From JBLHRE01 sp047625765 (lineage in GTDB: Bacteria > Bacteroidota > Bacteroidia > Flavobacteriales > JBLHRE01): DNA of 10,231 bases. This document shows positions 6,948-10,231 of this stretch, one piece after another. Below the pieces are notes generated by a model that was not told the origin of the DNA, searched no databases, and was given only the letters and a program-made list of their open reading frames with translations. Both the position numbers and the translations under genes were made by a program. Location of the stretch: contig JBLHRE010000057.1 in the NCBI GenBank assembly GCA_047625765.1, positions 1-10,231 on the forward strand, given 5' to 3'. The stretch's first letter is position 1. The number at the start of each line of letters is the position of its first letter.

Positions 6948-8278
6948 GCTACTTCATATTTATCTTTGCATTAAGTTTGATTTTCGCATGCCAAAACGCT
7001 GAAAGTGATATTACATTCAACAAAGATGTGGCACCCATTGTACATGCCAATTGCACCCCTTGCCACAGACCTAACCAAGCAGGGCCTTTTTCTTTAATCA
7101 CTTATACAGATGTAAAAAAACGAGCAAAAATGGTGGCCTATGTTACCAAAACAAAATACATCCACCTTGGCCTGTAGACCCCAGCTAAAGTCATTTTATA
7201 GACGAAAGACATTTGGAAGAGAAGGAGATTGCCATCATTCAAGAATGGGTTCATGCGGGTGCTCCAGAAGGAGCCACACATCCCTTCCCTAATCCTCCCA
7301 GCTACCCAGAAGGCTCACAATTAGAACAACCCGACTTGGTGATAGAAGTGCAAGACTCTGTACTTATTCCAGGCGACAATACCGATCATTTTTATTTGGT
7401 AAAGGCTCCTTTCGAAATTCCGGTATCTAGATTGGTGAAAACAATTGAATTTGTTCCTGGCAACAGAAGATTGGCACACCATATGAACGGCCATTTGGTG
7501 AATTTTGATTTTGATAAAAAGCAAAATGTTTATGAAGGAGTTACTTGGATAAATCCAGAAAATCAGGATGTAAATTCTAACAATGCACAATTGGGATTGT
7601 TGCATGATGATGGCTCCTATCCTACCCTAACACCTAATGTTTCTAGCTACTAACCAAGTGTTACGCCTCCTATCTACCCAAAAGGAATTGGTGGTTTTAG
7701 AATGAACAGAAAAGGTGCATTTTACATGGCAAATATACATTATGGTCCCAGCCCTATCGATGCCAAGGACAAAAGTAAGTTCAATGTTTTTTTTCGCCAA
7801 AGAGCCTATAGAGCGCCCGGTTTTCGAGACTCAAATGGGCACCTTAGGCATTACACCTGTAGAGCCACCTTTGGTTATTCCTCCAGATACTGTAATGACT
7901 TTCCATACCAAAATGCGGATTGGCAATTCCATTTCCTTGTTAACGCTTAATCCCCACATGCATTTGATTGGAACTTCCTTTTTGGCTTATGCAGTAGGTC
8001 CTGAAAATGGCACCATTCCTTTGATCAAAATTCCGAAATGGGATTTTAGATGGCAGTATTTTTACACTTTCCCTAAAATGATGGTGATACCTGCGGGTTC
8101 TATAATTTATACCGAAGGTACTTTTGACAATACACAGAACAACATCAACAATCGTTATAGCCCATCGCGTAAGGTACGAGAGCCAGAAGGAGACATGAAA
8201 ACCACAGATGAAATGTTTCAATTTATTGTCAATTACCTGCCCTATCAGCCAGGAGATGATAATATTTCGTTGGAATAA
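6932..8278 (+). pseudogene. Decayed c-type cytochrome / PHM-like copper monooxygenase lipoprotein
   Basis: Read across its lesions, this is a 448-residue exported lipoprotein (lipobox LIFAC, Cys20). A short cytochrome c module carries CTPCH (41-45) and a probable distal Met77 in a restored YMPPWP. The rest resembles peptidylglycine alpha-hydroxylating monooxygenase. The first copper site is covered by LAHHMNGH (His183, His184) and NIHYGPS (His270). The second is covered by NPHMHLIG (His342, His344) and TDEMFQF (Met428). These match the PHM ligands His107, His108, His172, His242, His244 and Met314. Lesions: a base lost at 7161/7162 inside the Met77 codon, in-frame TAA at 7186-7188 where PSYSHF is expected, in-frame TAA at 7651-7653, and one T gained in the T8 run 7787-7794. 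As written only a short cytochrome fragment could be made. The start overlaps the redoxin end, implying coupling. Substrate is unknown. Confidence 0.85.
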
Positions 8279-8320
8279 GAAATTGGTGAAAATAGGTTTC
8301 TAGTTACCCTTTGGAATTGC

Positions 8321-8328
8321 TATTTTTG
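8321..8328 (+). promoter_or_regulatory. Candidate Bacteroidota -7 element (TATTTTTG)
   Basis: TATTTTTG matches TAnnTTTG in the 70-nt gap between the decayed monooxygenase gene and the next gene, 20 nt before the ATG at 8349. A good -33 TTG at the usual spacing is not evident. The position fits an independent promoter for the small TPR-like gene. Confidence 0.4.
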
Positions 8329-8348
8329 CCGCCTAATTTATTGAACAA

Positions 8349-8864
8349 ATGTTTGGAAAATATCTAAAATTATTTCTATTAGTAAGCACGCTGTTTGTTT
8401 CGGGATACAGCTTTAGTATTGGGGAAATTGGAAACGGAATATTTCTGTTTTTTATAGCAGCGATCTTTGTGCTTTTATATTTCCGTAACGAGAATATTAT
8501 TATTGCTTTCTACCATCTTAGGAAAGGTGATATGGTGAAGGCAGAAAAGGCTTTGGACAAAATAAAGCAGCCAGAATATTTGGTAAAAGGTCAGCAAGCC
8601 TATTACTATTTCTTAAGAGGGATAATGGATAGCCAAACTAGAAGTTTGGGTAAAGCAGAATCTGCATTAAGAAAAGCTTTAAACATTGGCCTTAGAAACG
8701 ATTCTGACAAAGCTATGGCAAAGTTAAACCTTGCAGGTATTGCCATGAACAAAAGAAGAAAACGTGAAGCAACGAGTCTATTGGCAGAAGCCAAAAAATT
8801 AGACAAACGTAATATGCTTGACGAACAGCTAAAGATGATGAAACAACAGTTAAAACGCATCTAA
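8349..8864 (+). CDS. Small membrane protein with TPR-like helical repeats
   Basis: The 171-residue protein is not recognised as a named family. Two hydrophobic helices (about 4-22 and 29-45) form a hairpin in the membrane, followed by LYFRNENI. From about 50 to 155 the protein is helical with TPR-like spacing. Helix pairs contain HLRKGDMVKAEKALDKI, YFLRGIMDSQ, LGKAESALRKALNIGL, AKLNLAGIAMNKRRKREA and SLLAEAKKLDK. The end is strongly basic and amphipathic (KMMKQQLKRI). TPR modules serve as protein-binding scaffolds, so a cytoplasmic adaptor tethered to the inner membrane is the likely role; partners are unknown. It has its own candidate promoter at 8321 and a strong terminator 6 nt after its stop, so it is probably monocistronic. 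The frame is intact, unlike the pair just upstream. Confidence 0.8.
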   Translation: MFGKYLKLFLLVSTLFVSGYSFSIGEIGNGIFLFFIAAIFVLLYFRNENIIIAFYHLRKGDMVKAEKALDKIKQPEYLVKGQQAYYYFLRGIMDSQTRSLGKAESALRKALNIGLRNDSDKAMAKLNLAGIAMNKRRKREATSLLAEAKKLDKRNMLDEQLKMMKQQLKRI

Positions 8865-8870
8865 TTATTA

Positions 8871-8900
8871 AAGCCTCTCGTTTAAACCGAGAGGCTTTTT
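8871..8900 (+). terminator. Intrinsic terminator after the TPR-like gene
   Basis: A perfect 10-bp stem, AAGCCTCTCG (8871-8880) pairing with CGAGAGGCTT (8888-8897), encloses a 7-nt loop. The stem's last two T's and the three that follow make a five-T tract (8896-8900). It begins 6 nt after the TAA at 8864 and ends only 16 nt before the next ATG. Confidence 0.92.
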
Positions 8901-8916
8901 CTACTTTAGCCCTTTC

Positions 8917-9423
8917 ATGAAGCACTCTATCCTTCTTATTGTTTTTCTTTTCACCCTTCTTTCTGGTTTTGCCCAAGAACGCAGAATATCTGTAAAACAA
9001 GTACAACACACCATAGCGATAAACGCTGGTGAAGCAGTATTTGGTAGAGCAACAATGTGGTATGAGTACCGCAATACTGATTTATTTGGCGTCCGCTTTC
9101 CTTTTGGATACAACTTCCAAGACGAACGTGTTATGTTCGGTATAAATCCTAAGGCCTATTTTGGCTATGGCTTGGTTCAACTTTATTTGGGACCAAAAAT
9201 CATCTTCGATTATTTACTAGAACCACTACCCCCTGTTGACGATTTCTCTAAAGAGCGTTACATGGTGGTTGAAATGTATTTGGATATGGGGATTAACTTC
9301 ACCAATTACAAGCACATACCCTTCCATTTTAGCATAAACTGTGGTATTGGAGGCGAAAGCTCAGGCCAGTCAGACAAGCTTGTTATCAACCCTGGAATAT
9401 CGATTGGTTACAACATAAAATAG
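8917..9423 (+). CDS. Secreted small beta-rich protein, possible outer-membrane beta-barrel
   Basis: The 168-residue product starts with a clear signal peptide (MKHSILLIVFLFTLLSGFA, cleavage likely before Gln20). The mature part of about 149 residues is rich in alternating aromatic and glycine residues, e.g. WYEYRNTDLFGVRFPFGYNF (48-67) and YFGYGLVQLYLG. It ends in a strand-like PGISIGYNIK. This pattern fits small outer-membrane barrels of Bacteroidota, with about eight short strands, but no named family is recognised and the last residue is Lys rather than an aromatic. The gene begins 16 nt after a strong terminator. Its promoter must therefore lie in the terminator region itself (TACTTTAG at 8902-8909 is one base off TAnnTTTG) or it depends on readthrough. 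Its stop codon is inside the hairpin shared with hutH. The frame is intact. Confidence 0.75.
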   Translation: MKHSILLIVFLFTLLSGFAQERRISVKQVQHTIAINAGEAVFGRATMWYEYRNTDLFGVRFPFGYNFQDERVMFGINPKAYFGYGLVQLYLGPKIIFDYLLEPLPPVDDFSKERYMVVEMYLDMGINFTNYKHIPFHFSINCGIGGESSGQSDKLVINPGISIGYNIK

Positions 9424-9448
9424 CCCCACCATTTCTGGCAGGGCTATT
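9419..9448. terminator. Shared hairpin terminator between convergent genes
   Basis: AATAGCCC (9419-9426) pairs with GGGCTATT (9441-9448). An inner CCA/TGG pair across a TTTC loop extends it after a 2x2 internal mismatch. The TAG stop of the secreted protein lies within the left arm. On the minus strand the stem's last T's and the next two give TTTT, which suits hutH, ending 31 nt upstream on the other side. On the plus strand the tract is the weaker TTCTTG. It probably works in both directions, better for hutH. Confidence 0.75.
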
Positions 9449-9478
9449 CTTGTAAAAGCAATATATTTTTTATTCTAA

Positions 9479-10231
9479 TTAATCGAACATGATTTCAGTA
9501 TCCAATTCCAATTCTTCGATAAATTGGTAAGCCGCTTCAATATCATAATGCAACAGGCGATCTTCTTCTACAAAAGGAACTTCATCTCTAAAAGTGCTTA
9601 GCATACTTTCTATAAATTCTGAGCTCTTTTTAGGCTTTCTAAATTCCATAGCCTGCGAAGCGTTCATCAGCTCAATAGCCAATATTTTCTGAAGGTTATC
9701 TACTACTCTGTACAATTTAGTAGCTGCATTGGCTCCCATACTTACATGGTCTTCTTGTCCATTAGAAGAAACAATAGAATCTACAGAAGCTGGTGTACAT
9801 AACTGCTTGTTCTGACTAACAATGGAAGCCGAGGTATATTGTGGAATCATAAACCCAGAATTCAATCCAGGTTTTGCAACCAAGAATGCTGGCAAGCCTC
9901 TCAATCCTGAGATTAATTGATAGGTTCTACGTTCTGATATACTTCCCAATTCGGCTAAGGCAATGGCAAGAAAATCCATTACTAAGGCCAAAGGCTGGCC
10001 ATGAAAATTACCTGCAGACACCACTTTACCCTCTTCTACAAACACATTAGGATTATCTGTTACGGAGTTTACTTCTGTTAAAATAACGCGTGTAACATGG
10101 CTTACAGTGTCTTTTGTAGCGCCATGTACCTGTGGCATACAACGAAACGAATAGGGATCTTGAACATGCAACTTCTCTTGCTCAATCAATTCGCTGCCTT
10201 CCAAAAATTCGTTCAAGCGTTTTGCCGTACT
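9479..10231 (-). CDS. hutH: Histidine ammonia-lyase, C-terminal half (5' end outside window)
   Basis: HutH deaminates L-histidine to trans-urocanate, the first step of the histidine utilisation pathway in the cytoplasm. An open frame of 250 residues runs in from the right edge and ends at TAA 9479; full-length enzymes are about 500 residues. The MIO-forming Ala-Ser-Gly lies in the missing half. Visible active-site segments are QDPYSFRCMPQVHGA, AGNFHGQP, GSISERRTYQL and NGQEDHVSMGA. Their spacing agrees with Gln277, Tyr280, Arg283, Phe329 and Glu414 of the Pseudomonas enzyme. The QEDHVSMG glutamate segment supports histidine rather than phenylalanine or tyrosine as substrate. The Leu-Asn-Glu-Phe stretch at 10205-10216 is internal, not a start, since homologous sequence (STAKR) continues to the edge. 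It converges with the secreted-protein gene on a shared terminator. No other hut gene is visible. Confidence 0.95.
   Translation of the reverse strand, partial: STAKRLNEFLEGSELIEQEKLHVQDPYSFRCMPQVHGATKDTVSHVTRVILTEVNSVTDNPNVFVEEGKVVSAGNFHGQPLALVMDFLAIALAELGSISERRTYQLISGLRGLPAFLVAKPGLNSGFMIPQYTSASIVSQNKQLCTPASVDSIVSSNGQEDHVSMGANAATKLYRVVDNLQKILAIELMNASQAMEFRKPKKSSEFIESMLSTFRDEVPFVEEDRLLHYDIEAAYQFIEELELDTEIMFD

Noticed and set aside
7787..7794. T8 tract as a phase-variation switch
   Set aside because: Restoring this one tract would not repair the gene, because two nonsense codons and another indel remain.
7702..8278. Two overlapping open frames (7702-7950, 7715-8278) as independent genes
   Set aside because: They are the two reading frames on either side of the T8 insertion. 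Their true parts join into one PHM-like C-terminal region.
6384..8278. Recoded TAA codons or programmed frameshifting as an explanation of the broken frames
   Set aside because: TAA is the normal stop of neighbouring genes, including the TAATG junctions. The five indels share no slippery motif or downstream structure, and both -1 and +1 corrections are needed.
1..10231. CRISPR arrays, tRNA or rRNA genes, insertion sequences, att sites
   Set aside because: No regularly spaced repeats, cloverleaf sequences, transposase frames or flanking direct repeats were found by reading both strands.

Overview
The window looks like Bacteroidota chromosome, probably a Flavobacteriia/Cryomorphaceae-like or related marine lineage. 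The DNA is AT-rich and starts lack Shine-Dalgarno sequences. TAnnTTTG-type promoter elements occur, and the gene types fit the phylum: a PAS-rich soluble histidine kinase, a FemAB/BioF2-like acyltransferase and small secreted outer-membrane-type proteins. Species cannot be named from the sequence.

Left part (6259 down to 1, all minus strand): five genes in one very tight array, transcribed leftward. In order they are a three-PAS cytoplasmic histidine kinase, a single-domain CheY-like response regulator, a GNAT/FemAB-like acyltransferase, a YdjM-family membrane metal-dependent hydrolase homologue, and comEC, the DNA-uptake channel, which runs off the left edge. Three of the four junctions are zero-gap or 1-nt TAATG overlaps and the fourth is a 36-nt gap, so this is very likely one translationally coupled transcript. 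Kinase and regulator form a signalling pair. The link to the other three genes is by position only.

Middle part (6384-8278, plus strand): a decayed two-gene unit. The first gene encoded a lipoprotein redoxin with a CPIS site. The second encoded a lipoprotein with an N-terminal c-type haem site (CTPCH) and a copper type II, ascorbate-dependent monooxygenase (PHM-like) body. Together they carry five single-base indels and three in-frame TAA codons, while all flanking genes read cleanly. All six PHM copper ligands and the haem motif can still be read across the lesions, so decay looks recent, unless this stretch was sequenced badly. A 15-bp perfect palindrome and a possible -7 element lie just upstream.

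Right part: a small two-helix membrane protein with TPR-like repeats (8349-8864) ending in a strong intrinsic terminator, then a secreted small beta-rich protein (8917-9423). The C-terminal half of hutH (histidine ammonia-lyase) lies on the opposite strand and runs off the right edge. The last two genes converge on a shared hairpin at 9419-9448.

No tRNA, rRNA, CRISPR array, insertion sequence or attachment site was seen, and no gene-free stretch exceeds 300 bases.
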